A DNA stretch of 59,196 nucleotides, from contig JANWXI010000004.1 of the NCBI GenBank assembly GCA_025057415.1, positions 1-59,196 of the forward strand. Direction: 5' to 3'. The translations under genes and the position numbers were made by a program. The DNA comes from Chitinophagales bacterium. GTDB lineage: Bacteria > Bacteroidota > Bacteroidia > Chitinophagales > LD1. Under the pieces are notes generated by a model. That model was not told the origin of the DNA, searched no databases, and saw nothing but the letters and a program-made list of their open reading frames with translations. Positions 1 to 10,887 of the stretch are shown one piece after another. Positions within the stretch are counted from its first letter, which is position 1. Each line of letters begins with the position of its first letter.

Positions 1-10
1 CGCTTGCCCA

Positions 11-170
11 GGTGAGGGATGCGGAGGGCGCGAGCGCAGCGAAGCGGCCACGCCCGCACCGTTGAAAAACAAACAACGCGCGGGCGCGGCGGGAGCGACA
101 GCGTACCCCGTAGCCAGCCCGACCCCGCTGCTGCGCGCAGCCCCGCGGAGCGCAGCAGCGGGGGCACCCC
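11..170 (+). repeat. Double-hairpin intergenic repeat, copy 1 (orientation F: GGTGAGGGATGCG...GCAGCGGGGGCACCCC)
   Basis: Same block as 7 other copies; stem CCCCGCTGCTGCGC/GCGCAGCAGCGGGG and stem GCCACGCCCGC/GCGGGCGCGGC. Confidence 0.95.
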
Positions 171-228
171 ATAATATAAAACAATTTTTAATGTATTGCC
201 CGTTTCGTTTTGTGCGTATCGTTCATTT

Positions 229-1413
229 TTACAAGCGTATCGTTTTGCCATAGGCAACCTGGCGGTAAACATCCGCGCTGGGGCGCTTGCGGCGTTCCTT
301 TGTTTCAATGTCTGTTTCGTACAGGCCGAAGCGGTACGTAGGTCCCAGGTTCCACTCAAAGTTGTCAAATGTGCTCCACCAAAAATACCCCCGTATGTCC
401 ACTCCGCTCTGCATGCACGCATGCACAATACGCAGGTACTCTTTCATGGCGCTGATGCGGAAGTTGTCATCACTTGTGCATACGCCGCTTTCGGTAATGA
501 TTATCGGCAGGCGGTATTTTTTCCAGTAGCGGTGAATGCACTCCGCCATTCCTTGCGGGTAGTATTCCCACATGTCATCGTGGGGTTTGTTCAGTTTTTT
601 GATTTTGTCGGGAGTATCAATGTACGTTATGGGATGAGGGTCGTGTGAAATTTTTGCGTAGTAACTCATTCCAAAAAAATCTAACGCTCCGGCAAATTGT
701 TGCAGGCAAAAGTCCATAAACCACCAGTCCGAAATGCGAGCCGGTAAAAGACCGGCCAGGTTCTCTGCGCTGAAGATTACAGCATTATGACTGATGCCAA
801 CCGGAATATGCGGATGTTCGTTTTTAAGCTCTGTGTAAGCCAGATGGTGGGCTTTGCCCAGGTTTCTGATAACGCGGAAAGCTCTTCGGATGCTCCTTTG
901 CTGTGGTGGAAACAACCCCGTAATCCATCCGTTGCTAGCATACACGTTTGGTTCGTTAAAAGTATTCCAGAAGCGCACGTATTTGCCAAACCGTTGCGAT
1001 ACTTTTCTGGCAAAGTCAACCCATAATGCCACGTTCTCTTCCTTCTCCCACCCGCCTTTTGCAAGAAACCAGTTTGGATTGTGAAAGTGGTGCAGCACCA
1101 GCATTATTTGTACGCCTTTTGCGCTGAGTAATTCCAAAAATCGCTCGTATTCGTTAGCTGTTTCTTCGTGTAATGGGGCAAGCGGGGCGCGTTGCAGTTT
1201 GCTCCACAGAAAACCCATGCGGTAATACGGAGCGCAGTAGGCAATTATGTCGGCATCCTCCTCGCGGTGCAACTCATGGTCGCAGGTGCGGTTAAAAATG
1301 TGCCCGTCTTTTGATGTAAAGTTTACCCACTCATGTTCAAAAGCGGTTTCAATCTGTGCTGCCGCTGTAGAAGTTCCAAACACAAAGTCGGCCGGAAAAT
1401 GAAGTTCGGTCAT
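229..1413 (-). CDS. Glycoside hydrolase family 1 (beta-glucosidase-like)
   Basis: 394 aa; WNTFNEP acid/base motif and IIITESG nucleophile motif, N-terminal FPADFVFGTSTAAAQIE. Confidence 0.88.
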   Translation of the reverse strand: MTELHFPADFVFGTSTAAAQIETAFEHEWVNFTSKDGHIFNRTCDHELHREEDADIIAYCAPYYRMGFLWSKLQRAPLAPLHEETANEYERFLELLSAKGVQIMLVLHHFHNPNWFLAKGGWEKEENVALWVDFARKVSQRFGKYVRFWNTFNEPNVYASNGWITGLFPPQQRSIRRAFRVIRNLGKAHHLAYTELKNEHPHIPVGISHNAVIFSAENLAGLLPARISDWWFMDFCLQQFAGALDFFGMSYYAKISHDPHPITYIDTPDKIKKLNKPHDDMWEYYPQGMAECIHRYWKKYRLPIIITESGVCTSDDNFRISAMKEYLRIVHACMQSGVDIRGYFWWSTFDNFEWNLGPTYRFGLYETDIETKERRKRPSADVYRQVAYGKTIRL

Positions 1414-1613
1414 GTTGCCTGAGTGCTGTAAATATTGTGATTAAACACAAACGCCGTAAATAGAAAATAGAAATGACAAATCTGAAAATATAACTGCATG
1501 GTTGTGCGCATTTTTTATCTGGTAACAGTTTCTAAATAATGAAAATACGATGCCTTAACCGTATGGGTCAGCGAGTTAATTTTTTGCAATAAATTTTTGG
1601 TTTTTACTCAAAT

Positions 1614-2768
1614 ATGTACTTGTTTTACATCAGACCCACTAATACCCCTCCCGTGCGTCCAGAAGATACATGGTTGCTGTACGGATGTTATGGCTATACA
1701 GGAGAGTTGATTGCAAGGCACGCCGTAGAGTGTGGCATGCGTCCTACTTTGGCGGGGCGCGATGCAAACCGCGTGGCAAAACTTGCAGGGGAGTTAAATT
1801 TGCCCTACCTCGTTTTTCCGTTAAATGATGCCGATGCAATAGCCGAGCGCATAGCGGGTTTCAAATGTGTATTGCATTGTGCCGGCCCGTTTATTCACAC
1901 TGCACCGCCTATGCTCCGGGCTTGCCTCAAAAGCAAAGTGCACTACCTTGATATAACCGGAGAGTACCAGATATTTGAAGACGTGTTTGCGCTGGATAAA
2001 CAAGCCCGCGATGCGGGCATTATGCTCCTGCCCGGTGTGGGCTTTGATGTGGTTCCTTCAGATTGTCTGGCAGCTCACCTCAAAGATGCTCTTCCGTCAG
2101 CGCTGATGCTGGAGTTGGTAATCATGAGCTTGGGAGGTGGCATTTCGCGCGGTACAGCGCTCACCATTGTTGAAAACCTCGGCATGGGTACCGTCATCCG
2201 CCGGCGCGGTAAACTCCGCACCGTGGAGCAAGGCGAAATAACCCGTGCTATTGAATACAATAAAAAGTCCTATAATGCCGTGGCCATCACCTGGGGCGAT
2301 GTATCCACTGCCTATCGCTCCACATCCATTCCCAATATCACAGTTTACAGCGTACTGCCTCCGCGCGTCATACGCACATTAAAACTTAGCAACTTTATCA
2401 ATTTTGTCCTTCGTTCGGCATGGTTCAAAAAGCTCCTCCGCACTCGCATTACTTCGCGCCCGCCCGGCCCCGATGCCAACAAGCGCCAAAGCGCCCGCTC
2501 AGCCATTTGGGGCGAGGTATCTAACAACCTCGGCATCACCAAACAAATGCTGCTCACCCTGCCCGAAGGTTACACCCTCACTTACCTCACAGCCGTTGCC
2601 ATCGTAAACGAAGTCCTCAAAGGCAACTTCATAACCGGTGCGCAAACCCCCTCGCTGGTTTACGGCAAAGATTTCATCCTCCGCTTCAAAGGCGTACAAT
2701 TAGAAGACCTCTCACAAAACTTCCAAAAACCCCTCACAAGCGCAAAAGCTGTTTCGCGCTCTTCATAA
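1614..2768 (+). CDS. Saccharopine dehydrogenase-like NADP-binding / trans-acting enoyl reductase family protein
   Basis: LLYGCYGYTGELIARHAVECGMRPTLAGRD nucleotide-binding motif, GVGFDVVPSDCLA. Confidence 0.82.
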   Translation: MYLFYIRPTNTPPVRPEDTWLLYGCYGYTGELIARHAVECGMRPTLAGRDANRVAKLAGELNLPYLVFPLNDADAIAERIAGFKCVLHCAGPFIHTAPPMLRACLKSKVHYLDITGEYQIFEDVFALDKQARDAGIMLLPGVGFDVVPSDCLAAHLKDALPSALMLELVIMSLGGGISRGTALTIVENLGMGTVIRRRGKLRTVEQGEITRAIEYNKKSYNAVAITWGDVSTAYRSTSIPNITVYSVLPPRVIRTLKLSNFINFVLRSAWFKKLLRTRITSRPPGPDANKRQSARSAIWGEVSNNLGITKQMLLTLPEGYTLTYLTAVAIVNEVLKGNFITGAQTPSLVYGKDFILRFKGVQLEDLSQNFQKPLTSAKAVSRSS

Positions 2769-2796
2769 ATTACATTTTTTTACAATATAGTTCTTT

Positions 2797-2959
2797 GGGG
2801 GTGCCCCCTGCTGCGTTGCGCTCGTACCTCGCGCAGGCAGCAGGGGTCGGGCTTGCTACGGGGTGCGCTGTCGCTCCCGCCGCGCCCGCACTTTGGTTGT
2901 TTTTCAACGGTGCGGGCGCGGCCGCTTCGCTGCGCTCGCGCCCTACGCATCCCTCACCC
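2797..2959 (-). repeat. Double-hairpin intergenic repeat, copy 2 (orientation R)
   Basis: GGGGGTGCCCCCTGCTGC...GCAGCAGGGG and perfect GCCGCGCCCGCAC/GTGCGGGCGCGGC stem, ends CCCTCACCC. Confidence 0.95.
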
Positions 2960-3080
2960 GGCTGGCGCACCCAGGGTACACACCTGTCTTCGCATCACTT
3001 CACACGCTACACAACACATTCTTCATTTACCTGTTTGATTATCGATTTAACAATTCATCTCCACATTTACGCATCGTTCA

Positions 3081-3117
3081 GTACCGGTCAGGCGCAATGT
3101 GCCACCTGTCCGGTACC
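3081..3117 (+). promoter_or_regulatory. Putative structured leader hairpin upstream of rpsL
   Basis: GTACCGGtCAGG...CCTGtCCGGTAC inverted repeat; palindrome TTAGGCGCCTAA further downstream near 3208-3219. Confidence 0.4.
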
Positions 3118-3307
3118 CTTTTGATCACATATCTACTTTATACCCATTGTAAATCATCCTCTAATCTCACCCTTATGTCACACCACTTACCACGCATCTC
3201 AGGCGGGTTAGGCGCCTAATACACACACTTCTAAAACAAATAATGAAAAGGAGTTTTTGTTTTCTGCCATTAAAAACTACTTTTGCCGTCCCAAAAAACA
3301 AAAGTGG

Positions 3308-3709
3308 ATGCCTACTATTCAGCAATTAGTGCGTAAATCGCGCGAAATCATACGGGCAAAATCCAAGAGCCGCGCTCTGGATGCCTGCCCCCAAAAGCGG
3401 GGCGTTTGTACGCGCGTTTACACCACTACGCCCAAGAAACCCAACTCTGCATTGCGCAAAGTAGCGAAGGTGCGTTTAACCAATCAGGTGGAGGTAATCG
3501 CCTACATCCCGGGCGAGGGTCACAACTTGCAGGAACACTCCATCGTACTCATTCGCGGCGGTCGGGTAAAAGACCTCCCGGGTGTGCGTTACCACATTGT
3601 GCGTGGTTCGCTCGACACCGCCGGTGTAGAAAATCGCAAAAAAAGCCGTTCCAAGTACGGCACCAAACGCCCGAAAGCGGGTGCTGCTGCCGCTCCTTCT
3701 AAAAAATAA
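3308..3709 (+). CDS. rpsL: 30S ribosomal protein S12 (ORF extends upstream to 3257; start at [12 protein letters not shown])
   Basis: [21 protein letters not shown]...[21 protein letters not shown]. Confidence 0.97.
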   Translation: MPTIQQLVRKSREIIRAKSKSRALDACPQKRGVCTRVYTTTPKKPNSALRKVAKVRLTNQVEVIAYIPGEGHNLQEHSIVLIRGGRVKDLPGVRYHIVRGSLDTAGVENRKKSRSKYGTKRPKAGAAAAPSKK

Positions 3710-3738
3710 TCACCACGAAAAATACCACATAATCATAC

Positions 3739-4206
3739 ATGAGAAAGAAAAGAGCTCCAAAACGTTACATACAGCCCGACCCCAAATTCAATGATGTGGA
3801 CGTTGCCAAGTTCGTTAACCGCCTCATGTGGGAGGGTAAAAAGTCCGTGGCTTACAAAATATTTTACGGAGCACTCGACCTCGTACACGAGCGCACTAAA
3901 GAAGACCCCCTGGAGGTTTGGCGCAAAGCTGTGCTAAATGTATCACCCTCTGTAGAGGTTAAATCAAGGCGCATCGGTGGGGCAAACTTTCAGATACCCG
4001 TGGAGGTACGCCCTGAACGCAAGCAGGCGCTGGCCATGAAATGGCTCATTCAGTACAGCCGCGAGCGCAACGGCAAATCCATGGCCGATAAACTTGCCTC
4101 CGAAATCATTGCCGCCTCCAAAGGCGAAGGAGCTGCCTTTAAGAAAAAAGAAGACACCCACCGCATGGCCGAAGCCAACAAGGCATTCGCTCACTTTAAG
4201 TTTTAA
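3739..4206 (+). CDS. rpsG: 30S ribosomal protein S7
   Basis: [19 protein letters not shown]...[31 protein letters not shown]. Confidence 0.97.
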   Translation: MRKKRAPKRYIQPDPKFNDVDVAKFVNRLMWEGKKSVAYKIFYGALDLVHERTKEDPLEVWRKAVLNVSPSVEVKSRRIGGANFQIPVEVRPERKQALAMKWLIQYSRERNGKSMADKLASEIIAASKGEGAAFKKKEDTHRMAEANKAFAHFKF

Positions 4207-4259
4207 TTCTATATAAACCAATCATAAAAGAGGAACTGGTTCTATACAGTTGAACGAAA

Positions 4260-6371
4260 ATGGGAAAAGACCTCAGCTACACGAGAAACATCGGCATTGC
4301 CGCGCATATTGACGCCGGTAAAACCACCACTACCGAGCGGATACTTTACTACACCGGTGTGAACTACAAAATCGGTGAGGTGCACGATGGCGCAGCCACC
4401 ATGGACTGGATGGAGCAGGAGCAGGAGAGGGGCATCACCATTACCTCTGCCGCCACCCGATGTCAATGGACCTGGCAAGGAAAAAAGTACGATATAAATA
4501 TAATCGACACTCCCGGCCACGTGGACTTTACCGTTGAAGTAAACCGCTCTCTCCGGGTATTGGATGGTCTCGTGTTTCTCTTCTCAGCCGTTGATGGTGT
4601 AGAGCCCCAGTCCGAAACAAACTGGCGCCTGGCCGATAACTATGGTGTTCCGCGCCTGGGCTTTGTAAATAAAATGGACCGCCAGGGCGCTGACTATTTT
4701 AATGTAGTTAAGCAGGTAGAGACCATGCTCGGCTCCAATCCCCTGATAATGCAGGTTCCCATCGGTAGCGAGGATAATTTTAAGGGTGTATTTGACCTGG
4801 TAACCAACCAGGCCATCATATGGAATGAAGAAGATTTGGGCATGACCTACAGAGTAGTTGAGTGTCCTGATGATATACAGGAGGATGTAAAAAAATACCG
4901 CGAGCAGCTACTTGAAAAAGTTGCCGAGTTTGATGATAAACTGATGGAGAAATTCTTCTCAGACCCCAACTCCATCACTCCCGATGAAATTCGCTCAGCT
5001 ATTCGGCAGGCCGTAATCGCACAAAAACTCGTGCCCATGTTTTGCGGTTCATCTTTCAAAAACAAAGGTGTGCAGGCCGTGCTGGATGCCGTATGTGCCT
5101 TGCTTCCTTCCCCTCAAGACAAAAAAGAAGTAAAAGGCACCAACCCCGAAAATGGCGAAATTATTACCCGCAAACCCGATACTGACGAGCCCTTCACTGC
5201 ATTGGCATTCAAAATAGCCACCGACCCCTTTGTAGGCCGCCTGGCTTATTTCCGCGTTTACTCCGGAAGTTTAGAGGCAGGTTCTTATGTATTAAACACA
5301 CGCACAGGCAAAAAAGAGCGCATTTCGCGCCTCTTTCAAATGCATGCCAATAAGCAAAACCCCATTGAGCGCGTAGAGGCAGGTGACATAGCAGCTGCAG
5401 TAGGTTTCAAAGACATTCGCACCGGAGATACGCTTTGTGATGAAAAACACCCCATCGTGCTCGAAAGCATGAAATTCCCCGAGCCGGTTATATCACTAGC
5501 CATAGAACCCAAAGCCCAAAAGGACATGGACAAACTGGGCATGAGCTTGGCGAAACTTGCCGAAGAAGATCCTACTTTTCGCGTCAGTTTCGATGAACAA
5601 ACCGGCCAAACTATCATTTCGGGCATGGGTGAGTTGCATCTGGAAATAATCATTGACCGCCTACGCAGAGAGTTTAAGGTAGAGTGCAACCAGGGCGCTC
5701 CGCAGGTTAACTATAAAGAGCGCCTCACAACCACCATCGAGCACCGTGAACTTTATAAAAAACAAACCGGTGGTCGGGGTAAATATGCCGAAATTAAAAT
5801 TGAAATTGGCCCTGCTGACGAAGGTGTATCTGGCCTGCAGTTTATTAATGACATTTTCGGTGGAGCCATACCCAAAGAATTTATCCCTGCCGTAGAAAAG
5901 GGTTTCAGAGAAGCTATGAAAACCGGAGTGCTGGCTGGTTATGAAATGGACAATCTGAAAGTACGTCTCTTTGACGGCTCATACCACGAAGTTGACTCTG
6001 ACTCCCTCTCCTTTGAGCTTTGTGCCAAACTCGCCTTCCGTAACGCAGCTAAACTTGCCAAGCCCATTTTGTTGGAGCCAATCATGAAAGTTGAAGTAAT
6101 CACCCCCGAAGAAAATACCGGAGATGTAGTGGGTGACCTCAACCGCCGCCGCGGTATTCTTGAAGGTATGGAAGCCCGCCAAAACGCGCAAGTTATAAGA
6201 GCTAAAGTACCCCTTAGCGAAATGTTTGGCTACGTTACTCAGTTGCGTACCCTCACTTCGGGCCGCGCTACCTCCACTATGGAGTTCCACAGCTATCAGC
6301 CAGCCCCCGAAAACGTGGCATCTGTTGTAATAGCCAAAAATTCTGGTAAACTTAAACCCGTTGAAGAATAA
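4260..6371 (+). CDS. fusA: Elongation factor G
   Basis: 703 aa, [22 protein letters not shown]-loop, [18 protein letters not shown]. Confidence 0.98.
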   Translation: MGKDLSYTRNIGIAAHIDAGKTTTTERILYYTGVNYKIGEVHDGAATMDWMEQEQERGITITSAATRCQWTWQGKKYDINIIDTPGHVDFTVEVNRSLRVLDGLVFLFSAVDGVEPQSETNWRLADNYGVPRLGFVNKMDRQGADYFNVVKQVETMLGSNPLIMQVPIGSEDNFKGVFDLVTNQAIIWNEEDLGMTYRVVECPDDIQEDVKKYREQLLEKVAEFDDKLMEKFFSDPNSITPDEIRSAIRQAVIAQKLVPMFCGSSFKNKGVQAVLDAVCALLPSPQDKKEVKGTNPENGEIITRKPDTDEPFTALAFKIATDPFVGRLAYFRVYSGSLEAGSYVLNTRTGKKERISRLFQMHANKQNPIERVEAGDIAAAVGFKDIRTGDTLCDEKHPIVLESMKFPEPVISLAIEPKAQKDMDKLGMSLAKLAEEDPTFRVSFDEQTGQTIISGMGELHLEIIIDRLRREFKVECNQGAPQVNYKERLTTTIEHRELYKKQTGGRGKYAEIKIEIGPADEGVSGLQFINDIFGGAIPKEFIPAVEKGFREAMKTGVLAGYEMDNLKVRLFDGSYHEVDSDSLSFELCAKLAFRNAAKLAKPILLEPIMKVEVITPEENTGDVVGDLNRRRGILEGMEARQNAQVIRAKVPLSEMFGYVTQLRTLTSGRATSTMEFHSYQPAPENVASVVIAKNSGKLKPVEE

Positions 6372-6407
6372 TCCAAACTTTTTCAAAACCCAAATAACGT
6401 TCTTTCT

Positions 6408-6713
6408 ATGAGCCAGCGCATACGCATCAAACTGAAAAGCTACGACCACAATCTCGTGGACAAAAGCGCAGAGAAAATTGTCAAAACCGTAAAAAGCACC
6501 GGTGCTGTAGTCAGCGGGCCTGTGCCTTTGCCCACCCGTAAAAAAATTTTTACGGTCAATCGCTGCCCCCATGTGAATAACAACAGCAAGGAACAATTCC
6601 AACTCTGCACCTATAAGCGTTTACTGGATATTTATTCTTCAACTTCCAAAACCATCGATGCGTTGATGAAACTGGAATTACCCAGCGGTGTAGAGGTAGA
6701 AATTAAAGCGTAA
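6408..6713 (+). CDS. rpsJ: 30S ribosomal protein S10
   Basis: [25 protein letters not shown]...[28 protein letters not shown]. Confidence 0.97.
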   Translation: MSQRIRIKLKSYDHNLVDKSAEKIVKTVKSTGAVVSGPVPLPTRKKIFTVNRCPHVNNNSKEQFQLCTYKRLLDIYSSTSKTIDALMKLELPSGVEVEIKA

Positions 6714-6717
6714 GTTT

Positions 6718-6915
6718 ATGAAGAAGATTACAACACTCCTCGCGCTTTTAGCTTTCACTTTTGCCGGTATAGCTGCTGACCAGAAATGCGGTAAATACAA
6801 CGGTCGTCAACTCTACTTAGGCGAAAAAGGCGGCTGCTACTACCGCGCTAAAGGCAAAGACGGTAAAATGGAGAAGGTTTACGTAGAACGCAACCTTTGT
6901 AAAAATTGTAAATAA
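6718..6915 (+). CDS. Small secreted cysteine-containing protein (65 aa) inserted between rpsJ and rplC
   Basis: Starts 4 nt after the rpsJ stop; signal peptide MKKITTLLALLAFTFAGIAA, four Cys, GGCYYRAKGKDGKMEKVYV. Confidence 0.7.
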   Translation: MKKITTLLALLAFTFAGIAADQKCGKYNGRQLYLGEKGGCYYRAKGKDGKMEKVYVERNLCKNCK

Positions 6916-6969
6916 CTATATTTTTTATGTACCCGCCCCCTAAGGCGGAGACCTCTAAAAACAAAAACT

Positions 6970-7584
6970 ATGAAAGGCATCATTGGTAAGAAAATCGGAA
7001 TGACCAGCATCTTCGAAAACGGCAGACATACAGCAGTGACTGTCGTAGAAGCAGGTCCCTGCGTTGTTACGCAAATCAAAACTCCCGAAAAAGACGGCTA
7101 CTATGCCACGCAGTTAGGTTTTGATGAGCGAAAAGAGAAAAACACCCCCAAGCCATTACTAGGTCATTTTAAGAAAGCCGGTACCACCCCTAAGCGTAAG
7201 TTGCACGAGTTTCGCGACTATGACTTTGGCAAGCAGGTGGGTGAGTTTGTAACTGTTGATGTATTTGCCGAGGGTGACCTGGTAAATGTAATCGGTACTT
7301 CTAAAGGCAAGGGTTTTCAGGGCGTTGTAAAACGCCATGGTTTTTCCGGTGTAGGAATGGCCACTCACGGCCAGCACGACCGTATGCGCGCTCCCGGTTC
7401 GCTTGGCGCCTCATCAGACCCCTCTCACGTTTTCAAAGGCATGCGCATGGCAGGACGCACAGGCGGGCAACGTGTTGAAATCCTCAACATCCGCGTGGCG
7501 AAAGTTCTGCCCGAAGAAAACCTCATATTGCTGGCTGGCGCTGTACCCGGCGCCAACGGTTCATACCTGATTATTGAAGGGTAG
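6970..7584 (+). CDS. rplC: 50S ribosomal protein L3
   Basis: [33 protein letters not shown]...[13 protein letters not shown]. Confidence 0.97.
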   Translation: MKGIIGKKIGMTSIFENGRHTAVTVVEAGPCVVTQIKTPEKDGYYATQLGFDERKEKNTPKPLLGHFKKAGTTPKRKLHEFRDYDFGKQVGEFVTVDVFAEGDLVNVIGTSKGKGFQGVVKRHGFSGVGMATHGQHDRMRAPGSLGASSDPSHVFKGMRMAGRTGGQRVEILNIRVAKVLPEENLILLAGAVPGANGSYLIIEG

Positions 7585-7626
7585 GTTTCGGTTTATCCGG
7601 AATTCCCGATAAAGGAAAGGAGAGAG

Positions 7627-7651
7627 TCCCCGCCGCAGGCGGGGATTTTTT
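7627..7651 (+). terminator. Rho-independent terminator after rplC
   Basis: TCCCCGCC-gca-GGCGGGGA followed by TTTTTT. Confidence 0.88.
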
Positions 7652-7794
7652 CATATACAGGGTTCTACTCAATAGCAGAATAATTCTCTTTATCGCTATT
7701 TCAGTAATTTTCTTTTCCCCGCCTGTTTAACCTTCATTACTACCAAAGGATATATTTTGAAACATGAGCGCTTTTTCGGTAGTTTGTTGACGAC

Positions 7795-8835
7795 ATGGGC
7801 GATGAACATGATGTTTTAGAAAAGTTGCCGGAGTTTATTTCCCGGTCCGGTTACAGGCAGGTATTTGTGCTTGCTGATGAAAACACCCTGCGGTACTGTT
7901 ACCCAATATTAGAACCTTTACTGGACAACCACGTGGTGATACACTTTCCGGCGGGCGAGTCACACAAAACCCTCAACACAAGCGCCTCGGTTTGGCAACA
8001 GTTATTGCACTATGAAGCAGACCGAAACGCATTACTGATAAACCTCGGTGGCGGTACGGTGACCGACCTCGGAGGTTTTGTTGCCGGCTGCTACAAACGC
8101 GGTATTGACTTTGTAAACATTCCTACTACGTTGCTTGGTATGGTGGATGCCGCCACGGGAGGAAAAACAGGAATTGATTTTGCCGGGTACAAAAACGCGC
8201 TCGGACTCTTTCGTAAGCCGGTAAAAGTTTTCTTGCACACGCCATTCCTGCACACTTTACCCGAGCGTGAGTTTATGAGCGGTATGGCAGAGGTTATAAA
8301 ACATGCCCTGATTGCCGACAGAAAGATGTTTGAAAATCTCCCCGATGATTGCAGGTTGACCAATCACAGCGATTTACACCAGTTGGTGATTGAAAATATC
8401 AAAATCAAAAACCGTTTTGTGAGTGCAGATTTTCATGATAACGGAATACGCATGGCGTTGAATTACGGCCACACAATCGGGCACGCATTAGAGAGCTTGT
8501 GGTTAGAAAAGCAACAACTTATGTTACACGGAGAAGCCGTGGCAGGTGGCATACTGGCAGAGAGCTACCTTTCACATCGCACCGGCTTGCTTAGCGCTGA
8601 AGAGTTGGAAAAAGTGACAAAAAAAATCACGAAAAATTTCCGGTTGCCCATAGTACCTGCCGAGGATTTTGGTGCATTGATGCACTATCTTCGCAACGAT
8701 AAAAAGAACCGCAATGGAAAAATCACATGTTGCCTGCTTAGCGAAATAGGCAGTTATTCATTACCGCACTTTATCGAAGAGGGTCTTATAACAGATGCTC
8801 TGAATTACTATAATCTTACCGTATGCAATGGATAA
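7795..8835 (+). CDS. aroB: 3-dehydroquinate synthase
   Basis: LINLGGGTVTDLGGFVAGCYKRGIDFVNIPTTLLGMVDAATGGKTGID, NYGHTIGHALE. Confidence 0.94.
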   Translation: MGDEHDVLEKLPEFISRSGYRQVFVLADENTLRYCYPILEPLLDNHVVIHFPAGESHKTLNTSASVWQQLLHYEADRNALLINLGGGTVTDLGGFVAGCYKRGIDFVNIPTTLLGMVDAATGGKTGIDFAGYKNALGLFRKPVKVFLHTPFLHTLPEREFMSGMAEVIKHALIADRKMFENLPDDCRLTNHSDLHQLVIENIKIKNRFVSADFHDNGIRMALNYGHTIGHALESLWLEKQQLMLHGEAVAGGILAESYLSHRTGLLSAEELEKVTKKITKNFRLPIVPAEDFGALMHYLRNDKKNRNGKITCCLLSEIGSYSLPHFIEEGLITDALNYYNLTVCNG

Positions 8836-10070
8836 AGCTCTCGCACCCTACCCGCTGTCTTCGTGCAGAGATAGAGTTGCCCGGCTCAAAAAGCGAGAGC
8901 AACCGTTGGTTGATATTAAACAGGTTGCTGGGCGGTAAACTTAATTTACAACGACTTTCTGCTGCCGATGACACTCAACGCTTGATGCGACTATTGCAAA
9001 GCGATGCTTTGATAGCCGATGTGGAAGATACAGGCACATCTATGCGATTTCTCACGGCCATGTATGCAGCGCTCAACACGCACAAAATCATTACCGGAAA
9101 TGCGCGTATGCGGGAGCGACCTGTTCGCCATCTGGTGGATGCGCTGTGCCGGCTCGGTTTTGATGTGCGTTACCGCGAAAAAGAGGGGTATCCCCCGGTA
9201 GAAATTATACCTATAGAAAATTTTAATAATATAAAAAGCGAAGTGGAGATTGCTGGTGATGTGAGCAGCCAGTTTATAAGCGCCCTGTTGCTTATAGCTC
9301 CTTTTTTACCAAGGGGTCTCAAGATTCATTTTACCACTTCTTTGCGCTCGCGACCTTACGTAGAGATGACTATATCCATATTGCGGCAATTAGGAGTGGA
9401 TGCTGCATTGACACACGATACTTGTTATGCGATGCCGTTGCAAAACATTGCCACCAGTCATATTTCTATCGGAGCCGACTGGAGCAGCGCATCGTATTGG
9501 TACAGCATGGTATTTTTGGCAGATGATGCTGAAATTTCGCTCCTCGGGCTTTGCGATGACTGGCGCCAGGGCGATCGTATCATAGTTGAATGGATGGAGC
9601 GATTTGGTTGCGAAACAACCTTTAGCCATGATGGCGTTACCCTGCGTAAAAGAAACGTACAATACCCGCGGATGATGAAATACAACTTTGCCGATAACCC
9701 CGACTTAGTGCAAACCTTTGCCGCGATGCTTGGAGCAAAGGGTGTAATCACTTCTTTTTCGGGTATTGATAATCTGCGCCTCAAAGAAACTGACCGCATC
9801 ACTGCTTTACAGCGCGAATTGCAAAAATTTAATCTGCAGTTTGAGTACGCATCTATGTTTGATTTTTATCAGCTGCGCGGTAACTATCAACCAGCCAACT
9901 TACCGGTAAAAACTTATGGCGACCACCGAATGGCTATGGCTTTTGCTCCGTTGGCTTTACTGCATCCCATAACGATTGAAAACCCTGCCGTGGTGAATAA
10001 ATCTTACCCCGCCTTTTGGACTCACCTCATAAGCGCAGGGTTTGAAGTAGTTGAGGCCGAAGAATGTTAA
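8823..10070 (+). CDS. aroA: 3-phosphoshikimate 1-carboxyvinyltransferase (EPSP synthase)
   Basis: ELPGSKSESNRWLILN, DTGTSMRFLTAM, RLKETDRITALQREL, YGDHRMAMAFAPL; overlaps the aroB 3' end. Confidence 0.93.
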   Translation: MQWIKLSHPTRCLRAEIELPGSKSESNRWLILNRLLGGKLNLQRLSAADDTQRLMRLLQSDALIADVEDTGTSMRFLTAMYAALNTHKIITGNARMRERPVRHLVDALCRLGFDVRYREKEGYPPVEIIPIENFNNIKSEVEIAGDVSSQFISALLLIAPFLPRGLKIHFTTSLRSRPYVEMTISILRQLGVDAALTHDTCYAMPLQNIATSHISIGADWSSASYWYSMVFLADDAEISLLGLCDDWRQGDRIIVEWMERFGCETTFSHDGVTLRKRNVQYPRMMKYNFADNPDLVQTFAAMLGAKGVITSFSGIDNLRLKETDRITALQRELQKFNLQFEYASMFDFYQLRGNYQPANLPVKTYGDHRMAMAFAPLALLHPITIENPAVVNKSYPAFWTHLISAGFEVVEAEEC

Positions 10071-10088
10071 ACGTCCGGTGCGAAGCGG

Positions 10089-10631
10089 CTATTGCATGAG
10101 CGCATTCTCAATGGCGCGTATCACCTCTTCATCGTTTACAGAAGTTCTTGGAGCAAAACTGCGAATGATACGACCATCTTTCCCAATTAAAAATTTCTGG
10201 AAGTTCCAGGTAACCGGAAAATCACCTACTCCATTTTCTTTCTGTTGAGTAAGATAACTGTACAAAGGAGCAATATCCTTACCTTTTACCGAAATTTTAG
10301 AAAACATCGGGAAAGTTACACCATACTCGCGCGTACAAAATTGTTTAATGCTTTCATCAGTGCCTGGTTCCTGACCCATAAAATTATTGGCAGGGAAGCC
10401 GAGTACTACCAGCCCGCGTTGTTGGTACTTTCGGTAAAGCGCTTCGAGCTCTTTGTATTGCGGTGTAAGACCGCAGTAACTTGCAACATTAACAATCAAC
10501 AACACTTTGCCTCTGTACTCGCCAAGCGAAACTGTTTTGCCATCAATGTTCTTTACGGTAAAATCATATACTGATTTTCCGTTGGGAATTACTGTCATAG
10601 TCAGAAGGATGAAAGTGAGAAATAGTTTCAT
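10089..10631 (-). CDS. Glutathione peroxidase family protein (Cys type), with signal peptide
   Basis: VNVASYCGLTPQYKELEALY, GFPANNFMGQEPGT, VTWNFQKFLIGKDG. Confidence 0.92.
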   Translation of the reverse strand: MKLFLTFILLTMTVIPNGKSVYDFTVKNIDGKTVSLGEYRGKVLLIVNVASYCGLTPQYKELEALYRKYQQRGLVVLGFPANNFMGQEPGTDESIKQFCTREYGVTFPMFSKISVKGKDIAPLYSYLTQQKENGVGDFPVTWNFQKFLIGKDGRIIRSFAPRTSVNDEEVIRAIENALMQ

Positions 10632-10676
10632 CTTACTTTTTACAGGTTAACAAATCTGCGTTCAAATAGTTTTGCA

Positions 10677-10883
10677 TCACTGTGCGAGCGCTTTATGTGA
10701 GCCGTCACAAAATGGCAATTTTTGGCTCATACCGCATCGGCACAATGAGACCTTCTCGCGCTTTTCGAGTTTGGTGCCGTCCTCAAGCGTTACCTCAAAA
10801 TTGCCGGTAATGGATACAGGACCCTTGGGTTTTAATACGATAAACGCTTTGTCATTCGGTTTTTCTTCGTTGAAAGTTTCCAT
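10677..10883 (-). CDS. CDGSH iron-sulfur domain protein
   Basis: CRCGMSQKLPFCDGSH motif. Confidence 0.9.
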   Translation of the reverse strand: METFNEEKPNDKAFIVLKPKGPVSITGNFEVTLEDGTKLEKREKVSLCRCGMSQKLPFCDGSHKALAQ

Positions 10884-10887
10884 GGCT

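Noticed and set aside
11-170. Repeats as simple rho-independent terminators
   Set aside because: Much longer than terminators, no consistent T-tract after either hairpin, and several copies lie upstream of gene starts (copies 3, 5, 6). Intrinsic terminators here have a distinct, compact form.
777-1064. Overlapping ORFs inside the GH1 gene
   Set aside because: Alternative-frame translations of the GH1 coding region.
2795-3124. ORFs running through the repeats (e.g. 2795-3124, 24203-24448, 51793-52179) as genes
   Set aside because: They arise from GC-rich repeat sequence; frame and stops are not conserved between copies, while stems are, so RNA/DNA structure rather than coding explains the conservation.
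5336-5689. Antisense ORFs overlapping fusA, ftsK, dnaB, gltX and other long CDSs
   Set aside because: Shadow ORFs of strongly supported coding genes; no domain-like content.
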